Shown: positions 8,584 through 18,278, counted from the stretch's first letter. The stretch is DNA of 64,000 bases from Mesorhizobium sp. M1D.F.Ca.ET.043.01.1.1 (GCF_003952385.1 NZ_CP034444.1:1736001-1800000); one strand, 5' to 3'. A program made the numbers and translations. The notes: generated by a model not told the origin, from the letters alone.

Positions 8584-9083
8584 GGATGCGGGCTAAAGAA
8601 CTTAGCATAGGCGGCAGCCAGGGCGGCAATTGCGTTTCGCAAATCTCGCTGCGCCCGCTGCACTTTCGCGGGAGTGTCATCTTGCAATCCCGCCTCCGCG
8701 TTTGCTACCGCCATCGCTAAGCGGTTGATGGCCGTGATCAGTCCGGCTCGGTCCGGGACCTTAGATGACTCGGCTGATTGGATTTGGGTTTCGGCATCGG
8801 TGAGCTTCCGACCGACCGATTGCAGCGTGAGTGACGTATAATTTAGGGGAGCCGCCCCCGCGACCCAGGCGTCAAGGGCCATTGCCGCCGTTTCCGCCGC
8901 GGAAGCCACAGTCCTCAATTCGCTGTCAATCTGATCTTCCGACGAAGAGCACGCGGATAACATAGTCGATATCACGACAAAGCACAGAAAATTAAGTCTA
9001 GATCGGGTCAACTTTGTAGTTGCACCTCGAATTGTCGAGTTTCTGACACCCTGATTGCTCTTACTGGCAGAGAATAATCCCAT
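8580..9083 (-). CDS. Putative lipoprotein heading the Nramp/PRC operon
   Basis: The protein has up to 167 residues. A hydrophobic stretch NFLCFVVISTMLSACSSS contains a lipobox (LSAC), so it is probably lipid-anchored after cleavage. The mature part is alanine-rich and helical, with paired-helix character (AETAAMALDAWVAG, RAQRDLRNAIAALAAAYAK). The signal sits about 30 residues in, so the true start may be internal. The stop overlaps the Nramp-like start by four bases, which makes this the first of four overlapping genes. I recognise no family. Confidence 0.65.
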   Translation of the reverse strand: MGLFSASKSNQGVRNSTIRGATTKLTRSRLNFLCFVVISTMLSACSSSEDQIDSELRTVASAAETAAMALDAWVAGAAPLNYTSLTLQSVGRKLTDAETQIQSAESSKVPDRAGLITAINRLAMAVANAEAGLQDDTPAKVQRAQRDLRNAIAALAAAYAKFFSPHP

Positions 9084-9338
9084 CTTCTTACCACGCGCTG
9101 GATGTCGCGACGCCGGCGCGCTTTGTCGAGTTAGACTGGATACGCGATCGACCTGGCCGAATTCTCCGGCTCGTGTTTCAATTGATGACCGAGGAAAATG
9201 TTCCGCAGCGCTGTATGTGGCGAAGGAGGATTCGGCCGTCCGGTTTGCTCAAAAGCGGCTCCGTGGCTTGGCGGACTGGACGGGAACAATCGGTCGCGGG
9301 CGGGGTTCTGTTTTTGTCTCTTGCAAGGGTGGCCCGCC

Positions 9339-11657
9339 ATGAAACCTGCCGTGACCGATCATATAGAAATAAAGAAATACGAACACCCGACCGGCGGCTG
9401 GGGGTCGCTTCGTTCCCTGGCGCGTCACGCGCGTAGCGAAGGCCTCTTGCTGTCGGGAATATGGAGCACGCTGCTCAAGCAAAATAAGGCAGACGGCTAC
9501 ATGTGTGTTTCGTGCTCGTGGGCGAAGCCGGCTCAACCTCGGCCTTTCGAGTTCTGTGAAAACGGCGCCAAAGCCACAATGTGGGATCAGACGAAACTGC
9601 GCTGCGGGCCGGACTTCTTCGCACAGCACAAGGTCGCGGAGTTGCTCGATTGGCCGGACCGGGACTTGGAAAAGCAGGGCCGCTTGACGGATCCCATGCG
9701 CTACAACCCTGTCACCGACCAATATGAGCCGGTTGCCTGGGAAAGTGCATTCCGCGAGATCGCGGCCGAGCTCCAGCGGCTCAATCCGAAATCGGTTGTC
9801 TTCTACACCTCCGGCCGTGCCTCGCTGGAGGCCTCATTCATGTATCAGCTTTTCGCGCGCATCTACGGTTCATCCAACCTGCCGGATTCCTCGAACATGT
9901 GCCACGAATCGACCTCGGTCGGCCTGCCCGAGTCGATCGGCTCCCCGGTCGGAACCGTTCAACTCGAGGACTTCTCGAAAACTGACATGATGTTTTTCTT
10001 CGGACATAACACCGGCGTCACGGCGCCCCGGCTGCTGCATCCCTTGCAGGAGGCACGTCAACGACAGGTGCCAGTGTTCACTTTCAATCCTTTGCCCGAG
10101 CGAGGGCTGAAGCGGTTCAAGAATCCGCAAAACCCTGTCGACATGTTATCGCCGGGGCCTGGAACCAAGATGTCAAGCGACTTCTTCCAGGTTCGCTGCG
10201 GCGGCGACATCGCAGCCATGACGGGTATCGCCAAAGCGGTGCTTGCGCTCGACGATGCTGCTGGTGAGCACGCAAGTCAGCGTGTCCTGGACGTCGATTT
10301 CATCGCCGAGCACACCCACGGCTTTGCCGAATTCGAATCGTATCTGCGCGACGCCAGGTGGAATGATATTGTCAGACGCTCCGGTATCGCTCAGGCCGAT
10401 CTGGAGCATGTCGCGGAAATCTATAGCCTTTCCAGTGCTGTAATCGGAAATTATGGCATGGGCCTGACGCAGCACCGGCATGGCACCGAGAATGTCCAAA
10501 TGCTATGCAACCTGCTGCTGATGCGCGGCAATATGGGCAAACCCGGCGCCGGCATTTCGCCGCTGCGCGGCCATTCAAATGTTCAAGGTCAGCGCACTGT
10601 CGGCATAACTGAAAAACCCGAACTCGCTCCCTTGGACAAATTCGCCGAGTTCTATGCGTTCGATCCACCGCGCGAGAAAGGCCTCGACACGGTCGAGACC
10701 TGCGAAGGCGTTATCGAGGGACGGGTGAATGGCTTCATCGGACTGGGCGGCAATTTCGTTCGCGCAGTGCCCGAAACCGGCCCGGTCGAGAAGGCTTGGC
10801 GTGGATTGAGCATCCATGTCGAGATCGCAACCAAGCTCAACCGCAGCCATCTCATCCCGGGAGCCGTCACCTATCTTCTCCCCTGCCTGTCGCGGCTGGA
10901 AAGGGATCACCAGGCAAGCGGCGACCAGACCGTCTCAATAGAAGATTCGACCGCATGCATCCACGGCTCCTTTGGATCGCGGCCTCCCGCGTCGCCAAAC
11001 CTGCTTTCCGAGCCTAAAATCGTCGCCGAACTTGCCAAGGCCACGGTGCCGAACAAAAGTTCCATCCCATGGGACCAATGGGTTGCTGATTATTCGCGTA
11101 TCCGCACCGAGATCGAACGGTGCTATCCCCAACACTTCCGCGATTTCAACGCGCGGTTTCTCGATCCCGGCGGCTTTCATCGCGATATCAATGCATCGAA
11201 ACGCGTTTGGGAAACACCGAACAAGAAAGCCAATTTCAAGCTGCCGTCGATGCTCGAGGCAAATCCCGATATCGATCTTTCAGGTGACAATGTGCTGACG
11301 CTGATCACAGTTCGCTCCAATGACCAGTTCAACACCACCGTCTACGGCTATGACGACAGGCTGCGCGGCATCTACGGAACCCGCATGGTGCTGCTCATGA
11401 ATGAGGCGGACATCCAGCGTTTCGGATTGAGCGCGGGGCAGGAAATCGATCTCGAAACCCACGCCGATGACGGTGTGGAGCGGCGCGTGCGGGGTTTACG
11501 GGTCACACCCTATTCAATTCCCGAGGGCAACTGTGCCGGCTACTATCCGGAGCTCAACCCGTTGGTTCCGCTCTGGCACCGGGCAAAGAAGGCTCATGTT
11601 CCAGCCGGGAAATCGGTACCAGTCAGAGTTGTTCCCCGAGAGACTAGTGGCCTTTGA
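9339..11657 (+). CDS. FdhF/YdeP-family molybdopterin oxidoreductase
   Basis: A 772-residue protein starting MKPAVTDHIEIKKYEHPTGG. Near the N-terminus, CVSCSWAKP and FEFCENGAKA give the Cys set of the YdeP-type iron-sulfur site. The large molybdopterin domain includes FYTSGRASLEASFMYQLFAR, the SNMCHESTSVGLPESIGSP segment and MGLTQHRHGTENVQMLCNLL. A C-terminal dinucleotide-binding domain has NDQFNTTVYGYDDRLRGIYG. Family knowledge: formate-dehydrogenase-like oxidoreductases, with YdeP linked to acid resistance in E. coli. No TAT signal is seen, so it is probably cytoplasmic. The upstream in-frame extension to 9198 looks non-coding. Confidence 0.88.
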   Translation: MKPAVTDHIEIKKYEHPTGGWGSLRSLARHARSEGLLLSGIWSTLLKQNKADGYMCVSCSWAKPAQPRPFEFCENGAKATMWDQTKLRCGPDFFAQHKVAELLDWPDRDLEKQGRLTDPMRYNPVTDQYEPVAWESAFREIAAELQRLNPKSVVFYTSGRASLEASFMYQLFARIYGSSNLPDSSNMCHESTSVGLPESIGSPVGTVQLEDFSKTDMMFFFGHNTGVTAPRLLHPLQEARQRQVPVFTFNPLPERGLKRFKNPQNPVDMLSPGPGTKMSSDFFQVRCGGDIAAMTGIAKAVLALDDAAGEHASQRVLDVDFIAEHTHGFAEFESYLRDARWNDIVRRSGIAQADLEHVAEIYSLSSAVIGNYGMGLTQHRHGTENVQMLCNLLLMRGNMGKPGAGISPLRGHSNVQGQRTVGITEKPELAPLDKFAEFYAFDPPREKGLDTVETCEGVIEGRVNGFIGLGGNFVRAVPETGPVEKAWRGLSIHVEIATKLNRSHLIPGAVTYLLPCLSRLERDHQASGDQTVSIEDSTACIHGSFGSRPPASPNLLSEPKIVAELAKATVPNKSSIPWDQWVADYSRIRTEIERCYPQHFRDFNARFLDPGGFHRDINASKRVWETPNKKANFKLPSMLEANPDIDLSGDNVLTLITVRSNDQFNTTVYGYDDRLRGIYGTRMVLLMNEADIQRFGLSAGQEIDLETHADDGVERRVRGLRVTPYSIPEGNCAGYYPELNPLVPLWHRAKKAHVPAGKSVPVRVVPRETSGL

Positions 11658-11951
11658 AGATATAGATCTCGTTCCGATCCTCTTAAGGCGGCTGAAATAT
11701 TAGCCCCGCTGAGATTTGGGCTGCCGTAGCGGAAATCTCCCCCGACATGTGCCGTTGGTCGTGGCCCCTGCCCGCACTTAAACGGGCACAGGCCAACCCT
11801 ACAGAGGGTTCGCTCAGTTCGGTTTTCAAGCATGCCCTCAGTGACATGTGTTGCCGCAGCACTTCGCACCTATTTCGAACCAAAACCAACGGTGCTGAGC
11901 ATCCTTTTACAACCGGCCGCGTTATGGCCTTGGCACGATGGTAGATTCGTC

Positions 11952-13091
11952 ATGGCAAGGTGCATGAGTTCGTTGATCTGCCGTCGTCCGAAGCCGAGAC
12001 GATCCTCAATCCTGCCCGCCTTTGCACATCGAATTCAGATCTTACCCGGTAGTTTTGCCGCCCCCCCTTCAGGAAAAGCGGCAGGCCTGAGAGGGGCAGC
12101 TGTCGTGTCGAACACGTTTCTGACGGCGTGCGGCGACCGGCAATCGGCGCTCCATGCGCATGGTGCTAATGCCCAAAAGATATTTGACCTCATCTGGACC
12201 TTCAGTGCGGTTGCGGCAACCGTCTGGCTTCTTGTCGTACTGGTCCTGGCAACGGCGCTTTTGCGAGGTAACCTGGCGAAGGCGTCGCGATCACCGCTGC
12301 AGATCGATGCTGATCAGGAGCGTCGACTGACCCGTGCTGTCGGAAGCGCCACGGCTTTGACGGTGGTGGTTCTCATTGCGTTGACGATAGGAAGCTTTTT
12401 TGCAGGCAAGTCGATCGCTTCGCTGAGCGGAAGCGAGACGGTCACTGTCCGCGTCACAGGTCATCAATGGTGGTGGGAGATACGCTATCCCAAAACCGAT
12501 TCGTCGCAGGCGATCCTCACGGCGAATGAGATCCATGTTCCGGTCGGGGAGTCCGTAAAGGTCAAGCTCGACTCGCTCGATGTCATTCACAGCTTCTGGG
12601 TACCAAGCCTTGCAGGCAAAAGAGACCTTATCCCGGGTCGGCCGAGCGAACTGACCCTCACCGCCGACAAGCCCGGCATCTATCGCGGTCAGTGCGCCGA
12701 ATTCTGCGGTTACCAGCATGCCCATATGGCGATCATTGTTGTCGCCGAAAGCCGCGAAGCATTTGACGCCTGGCGATCTAGGCAAGACGCCAACGCTGTC
12801 ACCCCCGCCAGCGATGAAGAACGTCGCGGCCAGGCGGCTTTTCTCGGGACCGGTTGCGCGCTCTGCCATGCGATTAGGGGCACGCCTGCCACCGGAACGG
12901 TCGGGCCTGACCTGACCCATGTCGCAGGCCGCCGCTCACTGGCTGCGGACGCGCTTGTCATGACGCCGGGCGCCCTTGCTGCGTGGATTGCAGATCCCCA
13001 ATCGGTAAAGCCTGGCGCGAAGATGCCACGCATTGCCCTCAGCGCCGACGACCTCAATGCGGTTGTTACCTATCTTGGAAGCCTTGAATGA
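11952..13091 (+). CDS. ctaC: Cytochrome c oxidase subunit II with fused cytochrome c
   Basis: A periplasm-facing subunit. Two N-terminal membrane helices (IFDLIWTFSAVAATVWLLVV and TALTVVVLIALTIGSFFAGK) precede a CuA domain with GHQWWWEIRYP, the ligand histidine in DVIHSFWVP and the binuclear copper motif CAEFCGYQHAHM. A C-terminal class I cytochrome c has CALCH and the axial-Met region GAKMPRIALS. This is the caa3 arrangement. The start is uncertain: ATG 11952 leaves an unusual leader, while GTG 12105 follows GAGGGG with good spacing but leaves no signal before the LTAC sequence. The gene overlaps ctaD by ATGA. Confidence 0.9.
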   Translation: MARCMSSLICRRPKPRRSSILPAFAHRIQILPGSFAAPPSGKAAGLRGAAVVSNTFLTACGDRQSALHAHGANAQKIFDLIWTFSAVAATVWLLVVLVLATALLRGNLAKASRSPLQIDADQERRLTRAVGSATALTVVVLIALTIGSFFAGKSIASLSGSETVTVRVTGHQWWWEIRYPKTDSSQAILTANEIHVPVGESVKVKLDSLDVIHSFWVPSLAGKRDLIPGRPSELTLTADKPGIYRGQCAEFCGYQHAHMAIIVVAESREAFDAWRSRQDANAVTPASDEERRGQAAFLGTGCALCHAIRGTPATGTVGPDLTHVAGRRSLAADALVMTPGALAAWIADPQSVKPGAKMPRIALSADDLNAVVTYLGSLE

Positions 13092-15031
13092 GTGGCATGC
13101 CGGGAAAGAAGGCCAAGCGAATAGAGGAACGGGGGCTGAAAGGCATTCGCGACACCGGCCTTGACGAGGCGAGGCTGCGCGCTTTTCTCGCGCATGCCTG
13201 GCATACACCAAAAGGACTGTATGGGTGGCTGGCCACGGTCGATCACAAGCTGATCGGCAAGCGCTATGTCGTGACCGCCTTTCTATTTCTCATTCTAGCA
13301 GGTCTGTCGGCACTCGCTATGCGGTTTCAGCTCGCCGCGCCCGAGGCTGGCCGTATAAGCCCAGACTTCTACAATCAGCTCTTCACCATGCATGGCACGA
13401 CGATGATGTTTCTGTTCGCCGTGCCGGTAATGGAGGCGTTCACCGTCTACCTGGTGCCGCTGATGATTGGCACGCGCAACGTGGCCTTTCCTCGCCTCAA
13501 TGCCTTTAGCTACTGGATCTACGTTTCAGGCGGGACGATGATTTGGATAGCATTCGCCTTCAATACAGGCGCTGATGCCGGCTGGTTTTCCTACGTTCCC
13601 CTCGCCGGACCGGACTATGGCATTGGCAAGCGCCCGGACTTCTGGGCGCAGATGGTGACCTACACGGAAGTATCGGCTCTGGCGGTTGCCGTCGAGATCA
13701 TTGCGACGGTATTCAAACTGCGCGCCCCCGGCATGACGCTCGACCGCATCCCGCTCTATGTCTGGTCGGTGCTGGTCACAGCCTTTGTCATACTATTCGC
13801 CATGCCGGCCGTGATGGTTTCGAGCACAATGCTGATCCTCGACCGGCTTGTCGGCACCAAGTTCTTCGATCCAGCCGCGGGCGGCGATGCGCTGCTGTGG
13901 CAGCACCTGTTCTGGTTCTTCGGTCATCCCGAAGTCTATATCATATTCATCCCAGCGACCGGCTTTGTCTCGGCGATTCTGCCCACCTTTGTGCGACGTC
14001 CGGTCTTCGGCTATCTCGGGATTGTGCTGTCGCTGATTGCGATCGGCTTCCTGTCTTTTGGACTGTGGGTGCATCACATGTTCGCCACGGGTCTGCCGCA
14101 GCTTGGCGAAAGCTTCTTTACCGCCTCCTCGATGATGATCGCCATCCCGAGCGGCATTCAGATATTCTGCTGGATTGCGACGATCTGGGGTGGCAGGCCA
14201 ATCTTTGCCACACCGCTGGTATTCGTGCTCGGCTTCATCTTCACTTTCGTCATTGGCGGCATGACGGGGGTCATGGTCGCCTCGGTGCCGCTCGACCTGC
14301 AGGTGCACGACACCTATTTCGTGGTCGCGCATTTCCATTACGTGCTTGTAGGCGGCGCTGTCTTCCCCTTGCTCGGTGCTGTCTACTACTGGTTTCCCAA
14401 GGTCACCGGTCGCATGCTTTCTGAGCGGCTCGGCCACTGGAATTTCTGGTTTGTGTTCCTTGGCTTCAACCTCACCTTCTTCCCGATGCACATCCTTGGG
14501 CTGCAGGGCATGCCGCGCCGCATCTACACTTATCCGCTGGAAAGCGGCTGGGGCAGCGCTAACCTCTTCATCAGTCTTTCATCACTGGTTCTGTTCGCCG
14601 GCTTCGCGCTCCTCTTTCTGAACATGCTGCTCAGCCTTCGGAACGGCCGCCCCGCCGGCGACAATCCGTGGGGTGCGAGCACGCTCGAATGGGCTACGAC
14701 GTCCCCACCGCCGTCCTATAATTTTCCACACTTGCCGGTGGTCACTCATCGCGAGCCACTTTGGGCTCGGCCCGACACACTGCCAGTCATCGAGGGTCTG
14801 CGCGTCGATGCGCGCGAAGTGCTCGGCGGCACGGTTGCGGACGCTGTGCCGCAACTGCGCCTGCCATCGGCTGACAATTCGATCTGGCCGCTGCTTTCAG
14901 CGATCGCCGTAGGCGGTACATTTTTCGCCTCGATCTATACCCCATGGGCCGTGGTCTGGGGCGCGATTCCGATCTCAATCGGTTTCATCTGCTGGTTCTG
15001 GCCGAAGGGCGAACCGGAGGACGAGGAATGA
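13088..15031 (+). CDS. ctaD: Cytochrome c oxidase subunit I
   Basis: A 647-residue haem-copper oxidase core. The histidine ligands are in FTMHGTTMMFLF, in HLFWFFGHPEVYIIFIPATG (CuB His and cross-linked Tyr), in WVHHMFATG and in HDTYFVVAHFHYVL. About twelve to fourteen membrane helices are present, as expected for A-type oxidases. Its ATG overlaps the ctaC stop and its stop overlaps the ctaE start, so the operon is translationally coupled. The N-terminal 30 residues are charged and soluble. Confidence 0.95.
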   Translation: MSGMPGKKAKRIEERGLKGIRDTGLDEARLRAFLAHAWHTPKGLYGWLATVDHKLIGKRYVVTAFLFLILAGLSALAMRFQLAAPEAGRISPDFYNQLFTMHGTTMMFLFAVPVMEAFTVYLVPLMIGTRNVAFPRLNAFSYWIYVSGGTMIWIAFAFNTGADAGWFSYVPLAGPDYGIGKRPDFWAQMVTYTEVSALAVAVEIIATVFKLRAPGMTLDRIPLYVWSVLVTAFVILFAMPAVMVSSTMLILDRLVGTKFFDPAAGGDALLWQHLFWFFGHPEVYIIFIPATGFVSAILPTFVRRPVFGYLGIVLSLIAIGFLSFGLWVHHMFATGLPQLGESFFTASSMMIAIPSGIQIFCWIATIWGGRPIFATPLVFVLGFIFTFVIGGMTGVMVASVPLDLQVHDTYFVVAHFHYVLVGGAVFPLLGAVYYWFPKVTGRMLSERLGHWNFWFVFLGFNLTFFPMHILGLQGMPRRIYTYPLESGWGSANLFISLSSLVLFAGFALLFLNMLLSLRNGRPAGDNPWGASTLEWATTSPPPSYNFPHLPVVTHREPLWARPDTLPVIEGLRVDAREVLGGTVADAVPQLRLPSADNSIWPLLSAIAVGGTFFASIYTPWAVVWGAIPISIGFICWFWPKGEPEDEE

Positions 15032-15630
15032 AACAACGTCCGGTGGTCGATGTCAGCCATCTCCCCACATATGATTTCGGCGCAGCGAGCCCGATGTGGT
15101 GGGGAACACTGGCCTTCATCGCCCTTGAAGCGACCGGTTTCGCTCTGGCGATCGGCACCTATTTCTACCTGGCTGTCCTGGCGCGACACTGGCCAATTGC
15201 AGCGCCCGCACCCGATCTGGCGCCGGGCACGGCAGTACTGATGATTCTGCTCGCCAGCATTGTTCCTAATCATTTGGTCGACCGCTGGGCCAGACAGCAG
15301 GATCTGCATAAGGTCCGCGCCGGCATGGTGCTCATGACCATCGTCGGGATCCTTCCCCTGATCGTGCGTATCTGGGAATTTCCCGCGCTTCGCATCTCAT
15401 GGGACCAGAACGCCTACGGTTCAATTGTTTGGTTTCTGCTCGCACTGCACACATCGCATCTTCTGACCGATATCGGAGACACGATCGTGCTCGCGGTTCT
15501 GATGTTCACGCAAAAGGGAAAGGCCGGCCGCCGGCTCAGCGACGTGTCGGACAATGCGTTCTACTGGGACTTCGTAGTCGCTTCGTGGGTTGTGCTTTAT
15601 CTCGTCATCTATTGGGCGCCGAGAATGTGA
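15028..15630 (+). CDS. ctaE: Cytochrome c oxidase subunit III-like protein
   Basis: A 200-residue membrane protein, short for subunit III, with about five helices. It contains WWGTLAFIALEATGFALAIG, the HTSHLLTDIGDTIVLAVL region and a final FYWDFVVASWVVLYLVIYWA typical of subunit III. The ATG at 15028 overlaps the ctaD stop. It is separated from the next gene by one base. Confidence 0.85.
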   Translation: MKQRPVVDVSHLPTYDFGAASPMWWGTLAFIALEATGFALAIGTYFYLAVLARHWPIAAPAPDLAPGTAVLMILLASIVPNHLVDRWARQQDLHKVRAGMVLMTIVGILPLIVRIWEFPALRISWDQNAYGSIVWFLLALHTSHLLTDIGDTIVLAVLMFTQKGKAGRRLSDVSDNAFYWDFVVASWVVLYLVIYWAPRM

Positions 15631-15631
15631 C

Positions 15632-15973
15632 ATGCAGGCGATCCGCAATGGCGTTTCGTGGGCCGGCTTCGCTAGCGGGCCGACCGCTTGGGCAGTGTCG
15701 TTGCAACTCGACTATGCAATCTCCGACTGGCAGTGCCATGCCGGCTTTCGCCCGACGGCGCTGTTTTCGCTGCTGGCTGCCGCCGCTGTATTGGCAGGCA
15801 TTGCCTTATCCTGGCGCGGCCTACGCAACGTTGGCTTCGGCATAAGCCCGCCGCTCCACGCGCGCACGCGGCGCTTTCTGGCCGGCACTTCGGTCGGCAT
15901 CGGAGCGTTGTTTGCGCTGGCCATGCTGGCGCAAATCGCGGCTGGGCTCATCTTCAGCGGGTGCGAGCTATGA
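15632..15973 (+). CDS. Small membrane protein of the oxidase operon
   Basis: A 113-residue protein with three to four hydrophobic segments (FASGPTAWAVSLQLDYAISD, LFSLLAAAAVLAGIALSW and ALFALAMLAQIAAGLIFSGC). It starts one base after the ctaE stop, so it belongs to the oxidase operon. Such small proteins at this position are common in caa3-type clusters, but their role is not established. Confidence 0.7.
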   Translation: MQAIRNGVSWAGFASGPTAWAVSLQLDYAISDWQCHAGFRPTALFSLLAAAAVLAGIALSWRGLRNVGFGISPPLHARTRRFLAGTSVGIGALFALAMLAQIAAGLIFSGCEL

Positions 15974-16113
15974 GTATGCCAGGTTTCCGGCGACCGGCGA
16001 TCTGCTGCCAATGGCGGACGCATTGGCCTGTACGAGGGCGTCAGGCCTCGGGCTCCGGCCGAAACCACCGCACGCTCGTGCTGTGCGGTCGACCCCTTCG
16101 GCCCGGTCCTGCC

Positions 16114-17526
16114 ATGCTTCAGGCCTTCGCGGCCATCATCGCGCGATCCATCGTGGCCGTCTTGGCGCTGGCGGCCATTTGCATCCAACTGCGAGCGAAT
16201 GAAATCCAGAAGGGCGAATATCTTACCCGAGCCGCCGACTGCGTCGGGTGTCACACGTCCAACCCAAGTCGACGATTCGCCGGCGGCTATCGCGTGCCGA
16301 CGCCCTTCGGCGATGTCTATTCCACCAACATCACACCGGACCAGGACACCGGCATCGGGCGCTATTCGGAGGATGAGTTCGTACGAGCCGTCCGGGAGGG
16401 CGTAAGGCGCGACGGGACCGATCTTTATCCGGCCATGCCGTACGACAGCTTCGCCAGGATGAGCCGCGAGGACGTGCTGGCGATCAGGACATATCTCCTT
16501 GCGCAAACGCCGATCATTCAGCCACGGCCGCAAAATACCCTACCGTTCCCATTCAATCAGCGCTGGGCACTTGGCCTGTGGAAACTCGCGAACTATCGTC
16601 CCGGCAGCTTCACGCCGGATCGAAGTCGATCCCAGGCCTGGAACCGGGGCGCCTATCTGGTGGATGTGCTCGGCCACTGCGGTGCCTGCCACACACCGAG
16701 GAATGTCACATTCGGCGAGGATGAGGATCGCAAGCTCGCCGGCGGTGCCGCGGGCATCTGGCAAGCCTTCAACATCACCGGCGACAAGACGACGGGAATA
16801 GGTGGCTGGAGCGACGACGAGCTGTTTCGCTTTCTCAAAACCGGCGCCGCTCCTGGAAAAGCCTATGCCAGCGGCCCAATGGCGGAAACGGTAATGAACA
16901 GCCTGCAACATCTTTCGGATGACGACATCCGCGCCATCGTCGCCTATGTCAGGGATGTCCCCCGCCAATCCGGAGACGAGCACCAGCCGCGTTTCTCGTG
17001 GAGCGGGACGACTACGGCCAGTGCTGCCAAACCGAGCAACGTGGCGCAAGGCAGCACCAGCACGGCTGGCGATCTCTACGGGTCTCTGTGTTCCGGCTGC
17101 CATGGATTGGATGGAAGCGGATCGCCCGACTCTTCCAATGCCTCACTGACCCACAACAGCACTCTAGGTGCGGCTACCCCTGAGAATGTCGTCATGACAG
17201 TTCTTACCGGCGTCAAGGCGGGGGACGTAGCAGGTCGCAAATCGATGGCTGCATTCGCAGATTGGCTGGATGATGGCCAGGTGGCGAGCCTTGCAAACTA
17301 TGTGATAGCCCGTTTCGGAAATCCGGAAGTCAGCGTGACGGCAGCCGACGTGCGCCAGATGCGGGCAGGCTCGACAACAGAACAGGCGGTCATCCTGCTG
17401 GCCGGCCAGGCGCTGGTGACAACCGGTGCCGGTTTATCGCTCGGCTTGCTCCTTCTGCTGGCAAGGCGTTTTCGCCTTTCAGCCCGTCTTTCCGATTTCA
17501 TGTTCGCGCATAGAGATAGGCAGTGA
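16114..17526 (+). CDS. Tri-haem cytochrome c with C-terminal membrane anchor
   Basis: A 470-residue exported protein. The signal segment FAAIIARSIVAVLALAAICI is followed by three CxxCH sites: CVGCH, CGACH and CSGCH. The first two domains resemble the cytochrome subunit of membrane alcohol/gluconate dehydrogenases. A C-terminal hydrophobic helix (GAGLSLGLLLLLARRFRLSA) anchors it. The ATG at 16114 fits the signal peptide. An ATG at 15970 overlaps the previous stop, but the residues between look unnatural and may be a remnant. A role as electron donor to the oxidase is inferred. Its 3' end overlaps a convergent cytochrome gene by 29 bases. Confidence 0.85.
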   Translation: MLQAFAAIIARSIVAVLALAAICIQLRANEIQKGEYLTRAADCVGCHTSNPSRRFAGGYRVPTPFGDVYSTNITPDQDTGIGRYSEDEFVRAVREGVRRDGTDLYPAMPYDSFARMSREDVLAIRTYLLAQTPIIQPRPQNTLPFPFNQRWALGLWKLANYRPGSFTPDRSRSQAWNRGAYLVDVLGHCGACHTPRNVTFGEDEDRKLAGGAAGIWQAFNITGDKTTGIGGWSDDELFRFLKTGAAPGKAYASGPMAETVMNSLQHLSDDDIRAIVAYVRDVPRQSGDEHQPRFSWSGTTTASAAKPSNVAQGSTSTAGDLYGSLCSGCHGLDGSGSPDSSNASLTHNSTLGAATPENVVMTVLTGVKAGDVAGRKSMAAFADWLDDGQVASLANYVIARFGNPEVSVTAADVRQMRAGSTTEQAVILLAGQALVTTGAGLSLGLLLLLARRFRLSARLSDFMFAHRDRQ

Positions 17527-17959
17527 TGTCGCGCGCCTCCTGGGGCGAAAGGTTGGTGTTCGGCATGGCCGTCTTCGGATCGACGTCCCGTGCCCTGCTG
17601 ATCCAACGCATCATCGCATCGAACGAGTTCCGGCCGCCGCGCCCGCCAATATAGGCGCGTTCCGCAACACCGCGCAGAGACGGGCCAACGCTCCCATGGG
17701 CGCCGGGCACACCGGGAATTTCGTGGCATCCGCCGCAACCATTGCGGATCATTGCCGGAATGGCGCGCGCGGCATCGCCGCCGACTTGCTGGGAGACGGC
17801 GGCTTCATGCGAAGCGCTGCTGCGGATAATCCCCGTTGTGCCGGCGACGAGAATAGCAGCGACACTTGCCGTTACCCCGGCGGTCCACCAGAACGTTGAC
17901 ATATGTCGCCGCCGATCAGAAGTGGTCGGCCGTGTCCCTAGTTTCAGCCTCTTCGCCAT
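17498..17959 (-). CDS. Membrane-anchored mono-haem cytochrome c
   Basis: A 153-residue protein. An N-terminal anchor (TAGVTASVAAILVAGTTGII) precedes a class I cytochrome with NGCGGCHEIPGVPGAHGSVG and GPSLRGVAERAYIGGR. The axial methionine is in DPKTAMPNTNLSPQEARDIT. It is convergent to, and overlaps, the tri-haem cytochrome gene. The start at 17959 has AGGCG upstream; MSTFWW at 17902 is an alternative. Confidence 0.85.
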   Translation of the reverse strand: MAKRLKLGTRPTTSDRRRHMSTFWWTAGVTASVAAILVAGTTGIIRSSASHEAAVSQQVGGDAARAIPAMIRNGCGGCHEIPGVPGAHGSVGPSLRGVAERAYIGGRGGRNSFDAMMRWISRARDVDPKTAMPNTNLSPQEARDITAYLYART

Positions 17960-18215
17960 TGTTTTCGCCTGTCATTCTGAGTAAGTGCGAATGCAAATTC
18001 GCCGAAGCCAGATCGGCGCGCCTGCGCTAAATGGCTTGGCGAAAACTGAAACTCGGCAGCATTGTTCCCGGCAACGGTTCGGCGACGGCAAAAAAGACGC
18101 TCGTCGTCAGCGTGCCTCCCAATTCGGCGCGTTGCGAAAAGGATGCATTCGCACCGTCAGTCGTCCATCCCAAACGCTGATTTACGACTAGGCGCCGATC
18201 GTGGCCCTGGCCTTT

Positions 18216-18240
18216 GGAACAGCCACCTTTGCCTCGCGTT
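18216..18240 (+). promoter_or_regulatory. EcfG-type promoter (GGAAC-N16-CGTT)
   Basis: GGAAC at 18216-18220 and CGTT at 18237-18240 are separated by 16 bases. This is an exact match to the alphaproteobacterial general-stress consensus, 39 bases before the DUF892 start. The rest of 17960-18278 shows no gene. Confidence 0.7.
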
Positions 18241-18278
18241 GTTCTGGAGCTTTCGCCCAAATTGTCAGGAGCGCCTTC

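Noticed and set aside
13793..14491. Long minus-strand open frame inside ctaD
   Set aside because: It is antisense to the well-supported subunit I gene, and its His/Glu/Arg-rich composition is typical of an antisense frame in high-GC DNA.
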